Shown: positions 8,220-16,287, counted from the stretch's first letter. The stretch is 37,837 bases of DNA from Pseudoalteromonas luteoviolacea (GCF_021654285.1 NZ_JAKFZS010000042.1:1-37837); one strand, 5' to 3'. The notes: generated from the letters alone by a model not told the origin. Made by a program: numbers and translations.

Positions 8220-11200
8220 TTAACTTTCTTCCAACTCGATGTTGATACCTAGCGAGCGGATTTCTTTCAACAATACGTTGAATGACTCAGGCATACCCGG
8301 TTCCATCTTGTGGTTACCGTCTACGATGTTCTTATACATCTTAGTACGACCGTTTACGTCATCCGACTTAACTGTCAACATTTCCTGTAGTGTATAGGCA
8401 GCACCGTATGCTTCTAATGCCCATACCTCCATCTCACCGAAACGCTGTCCACCGAACTGTGCTTTACCACCCAGCGGCTGCTGAGTAACTAAGCTGTAAG
8501 AACCCGTTGAACGCGCGTGCATCTTGTCGTCTACTAAGTGGTTTAGTTTCAGCATGTACATGTAACCAACAGTTACTTGACGCTCAAACGCATCACCAGT
8601 ACGACCATCATAAAGCGTAACCTGACCACTTGATGGGTAACCACCCAGCTCTAGTAGCTCTTTGATTTCGCTTTCTTTAGCACCATCGAATGCTGGCGTC
8701 GCGATTGGTAGACCACCTTTAAGGTTGTTAGCTAGACGACGAACTTCGTCATCAGAGAAGCTAGCAATGTCTACTTCTTGACGGCAGTCACCAAGCTCAT
8801 ACGCTTTCTTGATGAAATCACGTAGCTCATGAAGCTCCGCTTGCTCTTTCATCATGTCTTCGATGCGCTCACCGATACCACGTGCTGCCAGACCCATATG
8901 CGTTTCAAGGATCTGACCGATGTTCATACGAGATGGTACACCTAGTGGGTTAAGAACGATGTCTACCGTACGACCTCTTTCATCGTAAGGCATATCTTCT
9001 ACTGGTACGATTGTCGAGATAACACCTTTGTTACCGTGACGACCAGCCATCTTATCACCTGGTTGGATACGACGTTTAACAGCTAGGTAAACTTTAACAA
9101 TCTTAAGTACGCCCGGCGCTAAGTCATCACCTTGTGTGATCTTGCGACGCTTGTTCTCAAACTTCTTGTCGTATTCAGCTTTAAGCTCATCGTACTGTGC
9201 AGCAAGTTGCTCAAGTTCTGCTTGTTGCGCTTCATCAGCAAGGCTCTGAGTCAGTAGCTTTTCAGCACCTAGAAGTGCAATTGCATCTTCATTTTGACCA
9301 GATTCAACAAGTAGCTTACGCGCACGGTTTAAAATACCGCCTTCAAGGATCTTGAACTCTTCGTTGAAGTCTTTCTTCGCTTCACGAAGCTGCATTTCTT
9401 CAACTTCTAGTGCACGCTTGTCTTTTTCAACACCATCACGTGTGAATACTTGAACGTCGATAACAGTACCAGATACAGAGTTAGGTACACGTAAAGAACT
9501 GTCTTTAACGTCAGACGCTTTTTCACCGAAAATTGCACGTAGAAGCTTTTCTTCAGGTGTAAGCTGTGTTTCGCCTTTCGGTGTTACTTTACCTACTAGG
9601 ATATCGCCGCCTTTCACTTCAGCACCGATGTAAACAACACCAGACTCATCTAGTTTGCCAAGTGCAGACTCACCTACGTTAGGAATATCCGCTGTGATCT
9701 CTTCTGGACCAAGCTTCGTATCACGAGCGATACACTGTAGCTCTTGGATGTGGATCGTAGTTAGACGATCTTCTTGTACAACTCGCTCAGAAAGTAGAAT
9801 TGAATCCTCGAAGTTGTAACCATTCCAAGGCATGAACGCAACACGTAAGTTCTGACCAAGTGCCAAGTCACCTAAGTCCGTTGAAGGACCATCAGCAAGT
9901 ACGTCACCACGTACTACTGGCTCACCAACCATACAAGTTGGTTTTTGGTTGATACATGTGTTTTGGTTCGAGCGCGTGTACTTAGTTAAGTTGTAAATGT
10001 CGATACCCGCTTCACCTGGAACGCGCTCATCTTCATTAACGTTAACAACGATACGGCTCGCATCAGCGTACTTAACTACACCGCCACGCTTAGCAACGAT
10101 TGTTACACCTGAATCTTTTGCAAGTGTACGCTCGATACCTGTACCTACTAACGGCTTATCAGCGCGTAATGTTGGTACTGCTTGACGTTGCATGTTCGAT
10201 CCCATCAATGCACGGTTTGCATCATCGTGTTCAAGGAATGGGATAAGTGCCGCAGCCACAGAGATAACCTGCTGTGGAGATACATCCATATACTGGATGC
10301 TGTCGCTCGGCATAAAGGTTGATTCACCTTTGTGTCGACATGGAATTAGCTCTTCTGCGAACTGATTTTCTTCAGTCAAGTTTGTATTCGCCTGTGCGAT
10401 TACGAACTGACCTTCTTCAATTGCAGATAGGTAATCAACTTCGTCAGTAACGATGCCGTCAACAACTTTACGGTATGGAGTCTCTAGGAAACCATAGTCG
10501 TTTGTACGAGCATACGTTGACAATGAGTTGATTAGACCGATGTTTGGACCTTCAGGCGTTTCGATTGGACAAACACGACCGTAGTGCGTTACGTGTACGT
10601 CTCGAACTTCGAAGCCTGCACGTTCACGTGTCAAACCACCCGGACCTAATGCAGAAATACGACGCTTGTGCGTTACTTCTGAAAGCGGGTTGTTTTGGTC
10701 CATGAACTGTGACAACTGAGAAGAACCAAAGAATTCTTTAACAGCTGCAGAAATCGGCTTAGCGTTGATCAAATCTTGTGGCATCACGTTATCTAGATCA
10801 CCTAGACTTAGACGCTCACGTACAGCACGCTCAACACGTACTAGACCAACACGGAATTGGTTTTCAGCCATTTCACCAACAGAACGAATACGACGGTTAC
10901 CTAAGTGGTCGATATCATCCACTTCACCTTTACCGTTACGAATATCGATAAGGACTTTCATAACAGAAACGATGTCTTCTTTGCACAGTGTACCTGGGCC
11001 TGTATCTGAGTCATAACCAACACGGCTATTGAACTTCATACGACCTACCGTTGATAGATCATAACGCTCTTCAGAGAAGAATAGGTTATCGAATAATGCT
11101 TCAGCAGCATCTTTCGTTGGTGGCTCGCCTGGGCGCATCATGCGGTAAATTTCTACCAATGCTTCTAGGCGGTTTGAAGAAGAATCAATACGAACAGTCT

Positions 11201-12245
11201 CTGACATGTACGCACCGCTGTCTACTTCATTGATGTAAAGCGTATCGATCTTAGTGTGACCCGCTTTCACAAGCTCAGCCATTAGCTCTAGCGATAATTC
11301 AGCGTTCGCTTCAGCAATGATCTCACCTGTTGACTCATCGATGTAGTTTTTAGCAACTACACGACCAATGATGTACTCATGTGGTACTTCAAGTTGCGTG
11401 ATGCCTTTTTTCTCGATGTTTTTGATGTGACGAGCTGTGATACGACGGCTCTGTTCAACCAATACCTCACCGTCTGCATCTTTAATATCAAATGCAGCAG
11501 TTTCACCACGTAGGCGAGATGGTACTAGTTCCATCATCACTTTACCGTTTACTACTTCGAAGCTTGTCGTTTCGAAGAACAGATCAAGAATTTGCTCTGT
11601 TGTGTACTCTAGTGCACGTAAAATGATTGAAGCCGGTAGCTTACGACGACGGTCAATACGAACGAAAAGGTTATCTTTAACATCAAATTCAAAGTCTAAC
11701 CATGAACCACGGTAAGGGATAACACGTGCGTTATAAAGCACTTTACCCGATGAGTGTGATTTACCGCGGTCGTTATCAAAGAATACACCAGGTGAACGGT
11801 GTAGCTGAGAAACGATAACACGCTCGGTACCGTTAATAACGAAAGTACCTGTGTCTGTCATGAGCGGGATCTCGCCCATGTAAACTTCTTGCTCTTTAAT
11901 GTCTTTGACTGTGCCTGGAGCTTCTTTGTCCATTAACACAAGACGTAATTTAACGCGAAGTGGAGCAGAATAAGTCACGCCGCGAATTTGACATTCTTTT
12001 ACATCGAATACTGGTTCTCCGATACGGTAACTCACGTATTGAAGTTCAGAATTGCCCGAGTAGCTTTTGATAGGGAATACAGAACGGAATGCAGCTTCCA
12101 ATCCAGTATCGCCATCCGCGTCCGGCGTAATGAATTTTTTAAACGATTCCAACTGCGTTTGCAAAAGGAAAGGTATATCCAAAACTTGTGGACGTTTACC
12201 AAAATCCTTACGGATACGTTTCTTTTCAGAATAAGAGTAAGCCAT
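8220..12245 (-). CDS. rpoB: DNA-directed RNA polymerase subunit beta
   Basis: Beta forms the other half of the RNA polymerase active-site cleft. The ATG at 12245 gives MAYSYSEKKRIRKDFGKRPQ and 1341 residues, against 1342 in E. coli, with GAGGA six bases upstream. The frame stays open to an ATG at 12308, but those 21 extra residues do not match the family and have a poor ribosome site. The rifampicin pocket is wild type: SQLSQFMDQNNPLSEVTHKR followed by RISALGPGG keeps the residues equivalent to D516, H526 and S531. The DKMAGRHGNKGV and C-terminal GGKAQFGGQRFGEMEVWALE segments are intact. A 264-base spacer with an attenuator-like hairpin separates it from rplL. Confidence 0.97.
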   Translation of the reverse strand: MAYSYSEKKRIRKDFGKRPQVLDIPFLLQTQLESFKKFITPDADGDTGLEAAFRSVFPIKSYSGNSELQYVSYRIGEPVFDVKECQIRGVTYSAPLRVKLRLVLMDKEAPGTVKDIKEQEVYMGEIPLMTDTGTFVINGTERVIVSQLHRSPGVFFDNDRGKSHSSGKVLYNARVIPYRGSWLDFEFDVKDNLFVRIDRRRKLPASIILRALEYTTEQILDLFFETTSFEVVNGKVMMELVPSRLRGETAAFDIKDADGEVLVEQSRRITARHIKNIEKKGITQLEVPHEYIIGRVVAKNYIDESTGEIIAEANAELSLELMAELVKAGHTKIDTLYINEVDSGAYMSETVRIDSSSNRLEALVEIYRMMRPGEPPTKDAAEALFDNLFFSEERYDLSTVGRMKFNSRVGYDSDTGPGTLCKEDIVSVMKVLIDIRNGKGEVDDIDHLGNRRIRSVGEMAENQFRVGLVRVERAVRERLSLGDLDNVMPQDLINAKPISAAVKEFFGSSQLSQFMDQNNPLSEVTHKRRISALGPGGLTRERAGFEVRDVHVTHYGRVCPIETPEGPNIGLINSLSTYARTNDYGFLETPYRKVVDGIVTDEVDYLSAIEEGQFVIAQANTNLTEENQFAEELIPCRHKGESTFMPSDSIQYMDVSPQQVISVAAALIPFLEHDDANRALMGSNMQRQAVPTLRADKPLVGTGIERTLAKDSGVTIVAKRGGVVKYADASRIVVNVNEDERVPGEAGIDIYNLTKYTRSNQNTCINQKPTCMVGEPVVRGDVLADGPSTDLGDLALGQNLRVAFMPWNGYNFEDSILLSERVVQEDRLTTIHIQELQCIARDTKLGPEEITADIPNVGESALGKLDESGVVYIGAEVKGGDILVGKVTPKGETQLTPEEKLLRAIFGEKASDVKDSSLRVPNSVSGTVIDVQVFTRDGVEKDKRALEVEEMQLREAKKDFNEEFKILEGGILNRARKLLVESGQNEDAIALLGAEKLLTQSLADEAQQAELEQLAAQYDELKAEYDKKFENKRRKITQGDDLAPGVLKIVKVYLAVKRRIQPGDKMAGRHGNKGVISTIVPVEDMPYDERGRTVDIVLNPLGVPSRMNIGQILETHMGLAARGIGERIEDMMKEQAELHELRDFIKKAYELGDCRQEVDIASFSDDEVRRLANNLKGGLPIATPAFDGAKESEIKELLELGGYPSSGQVTLYDGRTGDAFERQVTVGYMYMLKLNHLVDDKMHARSTGSYSLVTQQPLGGKAQFGGQRFGEMEVWALEAYGAAYTLQEMLTVKSDDVNGRTKMYKNIVDGNHKMEPGMPESFNVLLKEIRSLGINIELEES

Positions 12246-12434
12246 GGGGTTCCTCAGCTTGCTGATCTTTGACCCAACCTGTTCATGCAGAACAGCATTC
12301 ATTGGCATCTAAGCCATGATAACAACATCTAAATTGTCTACCTAAACCCAACAGTTTCCCAAAAGGTTTAAATTATTGAAAAACTTGAAGAATTTAGGTT
12401 TTTATTGCGCAATAGTAATACTTTCGCTCTAGAG

Positions 12435-12470
12435 CGCAAAAGGGCCGGTGATTAAAAAATCACCAGCCCT
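12435..12470 (-). terminator. Attenuator-like hairpin between rplL and rpoB
   Basis: On the minus strand, about 40 bases after the rplL stop, AGGGCTGGTGATT pairs with AATCACCGGCCCT (12441-12470) around a 4-base T loop, with one T-G pair in the stem, and is followed by TTTT. A smaller hairpin, TGCCTGA/TCAGGCA (12471-12488), lies just before it. In E. coli this spacer holds a partial terminator and an RNase III site that lower rpoBC expression relative to L7/L12; partial termination is inferred here. Confidence 0.7.
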
Positions 12471-12509
12471 TGCCTGATTTCTCAGGCAGCGAACCTAGCG
12501 TATGCTAGA

Positions 12510-12872
12510 TTACTTGATCTCAACTTCAGCACCAGCTTCTTCAAGATCTTTCTTAAGTGCTTCAGCTTCTTCTTTAGAAACAGCTTCTTTGATTGGCGCA
12601 GGAGCAGACTCAACAAGAGCTTTTGCTTCTTTAAGGCCAAGACCAGTTGCACCACGTACAGCTTTGATAGCAGCAACTTTGTTACCGCCAGCGCCAGCTA
12701 GGATTACGTCGAACTCAGTCTTCTCTTCAGCAGCTTCAGCTGGACCAGCAGCAACAACAGCAGCAGCTGCAGTTACGCCGAATTTTTCTTCCATTGCTTC
12801 AACTAGTTCAACAACTTCCATTACTGACATTTCAGCAATCGCGTCAAGGATTTGGTCTTTAGTTACAGACAT
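12510..12872 (-). CDS. rplL: 50S ribosomal protein L7/L12
   Basis: L7/L12 forms the flexible stalk of the 50S subunit that recruits translational GTPases. The 120-residue product begins MSVTKDQILDAIAEMSVMEV (dimerisation domain), has an Ala/Glu-rich hinge near residues 37-52, and ends in the globular domain with VRGATGLGLKEAKALVE. An AGGA site precedes the ATG. It is 71 bases after rplJ in the same operon. Its high copy per ribosome fits the attenuator placed between it and rpoB. Confidence 0.98.
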   Translation of the reverse strand: MSVTKDQILDAIAEMSVMEVVELVEAMEEKFGVTAAAAVVAAGPAEAAEEKTEFDVILAGAGGNKVAAIKAVRGATGLGLKEAKALVESAPAPIKEAVSKEEAEALKKDLEEAGAEVEIK

Positions 12873-12943
12873 TTTAAGTTTCCTAATTAATCACGAACCC
12901 ATGAGGTTCAAAAAATTTATTGGTGAAAGAGTAAAAGGTGCGA

Positions 12944-13438
12944 TTAAGCAGCTTCTTCAGCTTTCTGAACACGTACAGCTTCAATTGTTTTAACCAATTT
13001 ACCAGCTGACGCTTCTTTCATAGCGCTCATTAAGCGTGCAACAGCTTCGTCGTAAGTAGGTAGCTTAGCAAGCATATCTACGTCAACAACATTGCCTTCA
13101 AATGCAGCCGCTTTCAGTTCGAACAACTCGTTTTTCTTTGCGAAATCAGCAAAGATACGAGCAGCAGCACCTGGGTGCTCTGAAGAGAAAGCGATTAGGC
13201 TTGGGCCTACTAGCGATTCGTTAAGGCACTCATAATCAGTACCTTCAACAGCGCGTTTTGCAAGCGTGTTACGGACAACTTTCATCCATACGCCTGCTTC
13301 ACGAGCTTCTTTACGAAGCGCAGTGATAGCATCTACTGTTACACCACGAGAATCTGCAACTACTGCAGATAGAGCACCTTTGGCAGCTTCGTTGACTTCA
13401 GCAACAATTGCTTTTTTGTCTTGAAGATTTAAAGCCAT
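12944..13438 (-). CDS. rplJ: 50S ribosomal protein L10
   Basis: L10 anchors the L7/L12 dimers to 23S rRNA and, as the L10-L12 complex, represses its own mRNA. The product is 164 residues, beginning MALNLQDKKAIVAEVNEAA and containing KVVRNTLAKRAVEGTDYE, the usual family features. The ATG has AGGAG eight bases upstream. It is the first gene after a 337-base leader region that carries its own promoter and a conserved L10-binding structure. Confidence 0.98.
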   Translation of the reverse strand: MALNLQDKKAIVAEVNEAAKGALSAVVADSRGVTVDAITALRKEAREAGVWMKVVRNTLAKRAVEGTDYECLNESLVGPSLIAFSSEHPGAAARIFADFAKKNELFELKAAAFEGNVVDVDMLAKLPTYDEAVARLMSAMKEASAGKLVKTIEAVRVQKAEEAA

Positions 13439-13557
13439 GGGTGTTACTCCTGGTTAATATGGGAACAAGTCCCCAGTTCTACTTTACTCACAGTCAAATG
13501 ACTCTGAGCTGCTTTTTACGGCGAGAACCAGAAGATTAGGAAAAATCTAGCTGGGAT

Positions 13558-13616
13558 TCACACCGTCTACGTAGGAAGATTAAGTAACTAGGTTACACCT
13601 ACGGTCTTGGACGGAA
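13558..13616 (-). promoter_or_regulatory. L10(L12)4-binding mRNA leader element
   Basis: On the minus strand the leader reads CCAAGACCGTAGGTGT, a loop, ACTTAATC, then CCTACGTAGACGGTG. From memory this follows the E. coli rplJ leader (CCAAGACCGCAGGTGT ... CTTAATCCCCTGCGTAGACGGTG). The arms GACCGTAGG and CCTACGTAGACGGT pair across a kink-turn-like bulge. In E. coli binding of L10-L12 here blocks rplJ translation; the same feedback is inferred. Confidence 0.82.
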
Positions 13617-13732
13617 ACGCAATTTATCGATTTTATTGTAGACCAAATTTGATAAACAACAGTTCGAAATTATGCGCTTCAACCCGAATTCTTTGCTTCG
13701 TTGGAAGTGACTTCTCAACGAAATGGCGCAAA

Positions 13733-13761
13733 ATTATAGTCTAATTTTTACGCCATGTAAA
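13733..13761 (-). promoter_or_regulatory. rplJ operon promoter
   Basis: On the minus strand -35 TTTACA (13756-13761), a 17-base spacer and a perfect -10 TATAAT (13733-13738) lie immediately after the rplA stop. It is expected to drive rplJ-rplL-rpoB-rpoC, with transcription starting near 13726 upstream of the L10-binding element. Confidence 0.85.
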
Positions 13762-13775
13762 CGCTAAAATCTAAA

Positions 13776-14480
13776 TTACGCTAGTTGCGTGTTTAGAGTA
13801 GCTTGGTCTACAGCAACACCCGCGCCCATAGTCGTTGAGATGCTTACTTTCTTCAAGTAAGTACCTTTCGCTTGAGAAGGCTTAGCCTTCTTAAGAGCAA
13901 CGATAAGTGCTTCAAGGTTTTCTTGAAGCTGGTTCGCGTCAAAGTCAACCTTACCGATTGTAGTGTGGATGATACCGTTCTTGTCGTTACGGTAACGAAC
14001 CTGACCAGCTTTAGCGTTTTTAACTGCTTCTGCAACGTTAGGTGTTACAGTACCAGTTTTAGGGTTAGGCATAAGACCACGTGGACCTAGGATTTGACCT
14101 AGTTGACCAACAACGCGCATTGCATCTGGAGAAGCAACAACAACGTCAAAGTTCATTTCGCCTTTCTTAACCTGCTCAGCAAGGTCTTCCATACCTACTA
14201 AATCAGCACCAGCTTCTTTAGCAGCGTCTGCGTTAGCACCTTGAGTGAATACAGCAACGCGTACTTCACGACCAGTACCGTGTGGTAGTACAGTTGCACC
14301 ACGTACGTTTTGGTCTGATTTACGAGCGTCGATGCCAAGGTTTACAGCAACGTCAACACTTTCAGTGAATTTAGCAGTAGCTAGTTCTTTAAGAAGAGCA
14401 ACAGCTTCGTTGATTTCGTACTCTTTAGTTACGTCAACTTTCTCGCGGATTACGCGCATACGCTTAGTTAATTTAGCCAT
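13776..14480 (-). CDS. rplA: 50S ribosomal protein L1
   Basis: L1 binds 23S rRNA at the E-site stalk and represses the rplKA mRNA. From the ATG at 14480 (MAKLTKRMRVIREKVD) the product is 234 residues, exactly the E. coli length. A TTG two codons upstream is also in frame but is not needed. AAGGG for this ATG lies in the last codons of rplK, only 6 bases separate the two genes, and translational coupling is likely. The GPRGLMPNPKTGTVT signature is intact. Confidence 0.97.
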   Translation of the reverse strand: MAKLTKRMRVIREKVDVTKEYEINEAVALLKELATAKFTESVDVAVNLGIDARKSDQNVRGATVLPHGTGREVRVAVFTQGANADAAKEAGADLVGMEDLAEQVKKGEMNFDVVVASPDAMRVVGQLGQILGPRGLMPNPKTGTVTPNVAEAVKNAKAGQVRYRNDKNGIIHTTIGKVDFDANQLQENLEALIVALKKAKPSQAKGTYLKKVSISTTMGAGVAVDQATLNTQLA

Positions 14481-14486
14481 TCTCAA

Positions 14487-14915
14487 TTACCCTTCTACAT
14501 TCAAGCCCATTGCACGTGCAGAACCTGCAATCGTGCGTACAGCTGCGTCCATATCAGCAGCAGTAAGGTCAGGACGTTTAGTCTCAACAATCTCTTCTAG
14601 TTGTGCACGTGTTACAGTACCAACTTTCTCAGTGTTTGGACGGCCAGAACCAGACTTGATACCTGCAGCCTTCTTAAGAAGGTAAGATGCAGGTGGAGTT
14701 TTCATATCAAAAGTGAATGAACGGTCGTTGTAAACAGAAATGATTACAGGAACTGGTGCACCTTTTTCGATAGACTCTGTACGTGCGTTGAACGCTTTAC
14801 AGAATTCCATGATGTTTACACCGTGTTGACCTAGTGCAGGACCTACTGGAGGACTAGGGTTAGCCATACCAGCAGCAACTTGTAGCTTGATTAAAGCTTC
14901 AACTTTTTTAGCCAT
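14487..14915 (-). CDS. rplK: 50S ribosomal protein L11
   Basis: L11 forms part of the GTPase-associated centre with 23S rRNA and is needed for RelA-dependent stringent signalling. The product is 142 residues, as in E. coli, with the N-terminal ANPSPPVGPALGQHGVNIMEF proline-rich segment and a C-terminal rRNA-binding domain. AACGAGG precedes the ATG. The gene follows nusG across a terminator that contains its promoter, and is tightly linked to rplA. Confidence 0.98.
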   Translation of the reverse strand: MAKKVEALIKLQVAAGMANPSPPVGPALGQHGVNIMEFCKAFNARTESIEKGAPVPVIISVYNDRSFTFDMKTPPASYLLKKAAGIKSGSGRPNTEKVGTVTRAQLEEIVETKRPDLTAADMDAAVRTIAGSARAMGLNVEG

Positions 14916-15031
14916 GTTAATAACCTCGTTAAATGGGTCTTAGCCTTGTGCGCGCGAGGACGCGTACTCAAACGGCTTCCCGATTAAAAAATTCTTTCTT
15001 TTCGTGGCAGACGTAGTCTACCTACAAAAAG
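14916..15031 (-). promoter_or_regulatory. rplK leader, probable L1-binding region
   Basis: The roughly 115-base transcribed leader has G/C-rich segments (minus strand CGGGAAGCCGTTTGAGTAC and CGCGTCCTCGCGCGC, then GGCTAAGACCC) able to form stems near the ribosome site. L1 represses rplKA by binding such a leader in E. coli. I did not fold it, so the L1 site is inferred from gene order and the GGGAAGCC ... GAGTA pattern. Confidence 0.4.
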
Positions 15032-15064
15032 GCCGCTGATTATAGTTTAATCAGCGGCCTTTTT
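15026..15064 (-). terminator. Rho-independent terminator after nusG
   Basis: A perfect 17-bp stem (15026-15042 with 15048-15064) closes a 5-base loop. Its core is GGCCGCTGATTA with flanking A5/T5 tracts, so on the minus strand the stem ends in five T. It lies 35 bases after the nusG stop and should end the tRNA-Trp-secE-nusG transcript. The rplK promoter overlaps it. Confidence 0.9.
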
Positions 15065-15067
15065 CAA
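15039..15067 (-). promoter_or_regulatory. rplK-rplA promoter inside the nusG terminator
   Basis: On the minus strand -35 TTGAAA (15062-15067), a 17-base spacer and a perfect -10 TATAAT (15039-15044) are laid over the terminator: the -35 covers the outer edge of the upstream arm and the -10 covers the loop and start of the second arm. Initiation is predicted near 15032, inside the second arm. Confidence 0.75.
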
Positions 15068-15099
15068 TTATTTTTTGCAATAGTACAAAATACTGCAAA

Positions 15100-15657
15100 T
15101 TAAGTATCTTGCTCTACCTGACCGAACTCAAGGTCAACCGGCGTTGAACGACCGAAGATAAGTACAGACACTTTTAAGCGGCTCTTTTCATAATCCACTT
15201 CTTCAACAACACCGTTGAAGTCTGCAAATGGACCATCAATAACACGAACCACTTCACCCGGCTCAAACAACGTCGCTGGCTTAGGTGCTTCAGCGTTCTC
15301 TTGAAGACGGTTAAGAATACGATCAGCTTCACGCTGACTAATTGGTGCAGGACGATCAGATGTACCGCCAACAAAGCCCATTACACGTGGTGTGCTATTC
15401 ACCAAGTGCCAAGTCGCGTCGTTCATCACCATCTGAACAAGGACGTAACCTGGGAAGAATTTACGCTCAGACTTGCGCTTTTGACCAGCACGCATCTCTA
15501 CAACTTCTTCTGTAGGTACTAGTACTTCACCGAAGTCTTCTTCTAAGCCTTCAATTTTAATGTGCTCAATAATAGTTTGAGCAACGCGCTTTTCAAAACC
15601 AGAAAACGCCTGAATTACGTACCAACGTAATTTCTTTTCTTTGTTCTCATCCGACAT
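15100..15657 (-). CDS. nusG: Transcription termination/antitermination protein NusG
   Basis: NusG binds the beta' clamp of elongating RNA polymerase, suppresses pausing, and links polymerase to Rho or to ribosomes through S10. The product is 185 residues (181 in E. coli). The NGN domain spans roughly residues 8-125 and starts LRWYVIQAFSGFEKRVA. The KOW domain holds EPGEVVRVIDGPFADFNGVV and the C-terminal KVSVLIFGRSTPVDLEFGQV strand. It is 4 bases after secE, and its GGAG site is inside the secE coding end, so the two are translated together. Confidence 0.98.
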   Translation of the reverse strand: MSDENKEKKLRWYVIQAFSGFEKRVAQTIIEHIKIEGLEEDFGEVLVPTEEVVEMRAGQKRKSERKFFPGYVLVQMVMNDATWHLVNSTPRVMGFVGGTSDRPAPISQREADRILNRLQENAEAPKPATLFEPGEVVRVIDGPFADFNGVVEEVDYEKSRLKVSVLIFGRSTPVDLEFGQVEQDT

Positions 15658-15661
15658 GGGA

Positions 15662-16039
15662 TCAGATCTCCAATCCAGTTAAAAAGCCAACAGCACGGAA
15701 TAGCAAGCCATCTAATCCCCAAAGGATAAGTGCCATTACTACAGTTGCTGCCATCACGATAATTGTAGTATGCGTTGCTTCTTGACGCGTAGGCCATACA
15801 ACTTTACGAACCTCAATACGAGACTCTTTTGCAAAAGCAATAAAAGTACGACCTTTTTCAGTCGTCGCAGCGATACCTAAAGCGGCACCCACAGCAACTA
15901 CAACACCAACTGCGCGTACTAACGCAGACATGTCCGCGTACATATAGTTACCAACTACTGCGCCAGTGAGTAGTACAACTGCAACTAGCCATTTTACCGT
16001 GTCCATCGAGCTAGACGGGTTTTCAACATTAGTGCTCAT
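15662..16039 (-). CDS. secE: Preprotein translocase subunit SecE
   Basis: SecE clamps SecY in the inner-membrane SecYEG channel. The 125-residue product has the longer gammaproteobacterial form with three membrane segments: two near residues 13-56 and the conserved third one near 90-118. Before the third comes the amphipathic stretch with the signature ESRIEVRKVVWPTRQEA. It is followed 4 bases later by nusG and preceded, 128 bases upstream, by tRNA-Trp on the same strand. Confidence 0.97.
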   Translation of the reverse strand: MSTNVENPSSSMDTVKWLVAVVLLTGAVVGNYMYADMSALVRAVGVVVAVGAALGIAATTEKGRTFIAFAKESRIEVRKVVWPTRQEATHTTIIVMAATVVMALILWGLDGLLFRAVGFLTGLEI

Positions 16040-16068
16040 AATTGTTTTACCTTAAATACAGACACAAC

Positions 16069-16152
16069 AACCCTGTCTTAGACAGGGTTAATCCATTAAA
16101 TCCAAATTTACAAATAAGCGACGAGTGCAACACACATTATTTTAAATTTGGA
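16069..16152 (-). other. tRNA-Trp to secE spacer with two inverted repeats
   Basis: The spacer contains TCCAAATTTA/TAAATTTGGA arms (16101-16110 and 16143-16152, 32 bases apart) and, nearer secE, a perfect hairpin AACCCTGTC-TTA-GACAGGGTT (16069-16089). Neither is followed by a strong T run on the minus strand. They may guide tRNA 3' processing or act as a weak attenuator before secE. I found no convincing separate secE promoter, so secE is probably transcribed through the tRNA gene. Confidence 0.6.
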
Positions 16153-16167
16153 CTAAAAAGTATTGAG

Positions 16168-16244
16168 TGGCAGGGGCGGCAGGACTCGAACCCGCAACCA
16201 TCGGTTTTGGAGACCGCTGTTCTACCAATTGGAACTACGCCCCT
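16168..16244 (-). tRNA. tRNA-Trp (anticodon CCA)
   Basis: Read on the minus strand, the gene begins AGGGGCGTAGTTCCAATTGG and ends with an encoded CCA (16168-16170). The acceptor stem AGGGGCG/CGCCCCT is fully paired, with discriminator base G. The D-stem is GTTC/GAAC with a 9-base loop. The anticodon loop CTCCAAA has CCA at 16208-16210, and the T-arm is GCGGG-TTCGAGT-CCTGC. The total is 77 bases. The first pair of the anticodon stem (27-43) is G-A, a mismatch. Confidence 0.96.
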
Positions 16245-16259
16245 GCAAAGTGGATGCCC

Positions 16260-16287
16260 ATTATACTGACGAACAAACTGAAAACAA
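16260..16287 (-). promoter_or_regulatory. tRNA-Trp (and secE-nusG) promoter
   Basis: A perfect -10 TATAAT on the minus strand (16260-16265) is followed by a G-rich GGGC discriminator, placing the start about 9 bases before the mature tRNA 5' end. The -35 is weak: TTGTTT (16282-16287) at 16-base spacing. A GC-rich discriminator is typical of stringently controlled stable-RNA promoters. Confidence 0.6.

Larger units (their letters stand above)
13439..13775. other. rplA-rplJ intergenic region (rplJ leader)
   Basis: This 337-base gap holds no gene. It contains the rplJ promoter near the rplA end, then a long leader of about 290 bases with the L10-binding core at 13558-13616, and the rplJ ribosome-binding site. 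No clear terminator follows rplA, so read-through from rplKA into rplJ is possible. Confidence 0.7.

Noticed and set aside
3103..12245. Possible antibiotic-resistance alleles in rpsL and rpoB
   Set aside because: The lysines equivalent to S12 K43 and K88 and the RpoB residues equivalent to D516, H526 and S531 are all wild type.
12246..12308. In-frame N-terminal extension of rpoB by 21 codons
   Set aside because: The extra residues are unlike RpoB N-termini, the ribosome site is poor, and the ATG at 12245 has GAGGA and gives the family length.
14481..14486. TTG start two codons upstream of rplA ATG
   Set aside because: The ATG at 14480 gives the universal MAKLTKRM start and exact family length with AAGGG upstream.
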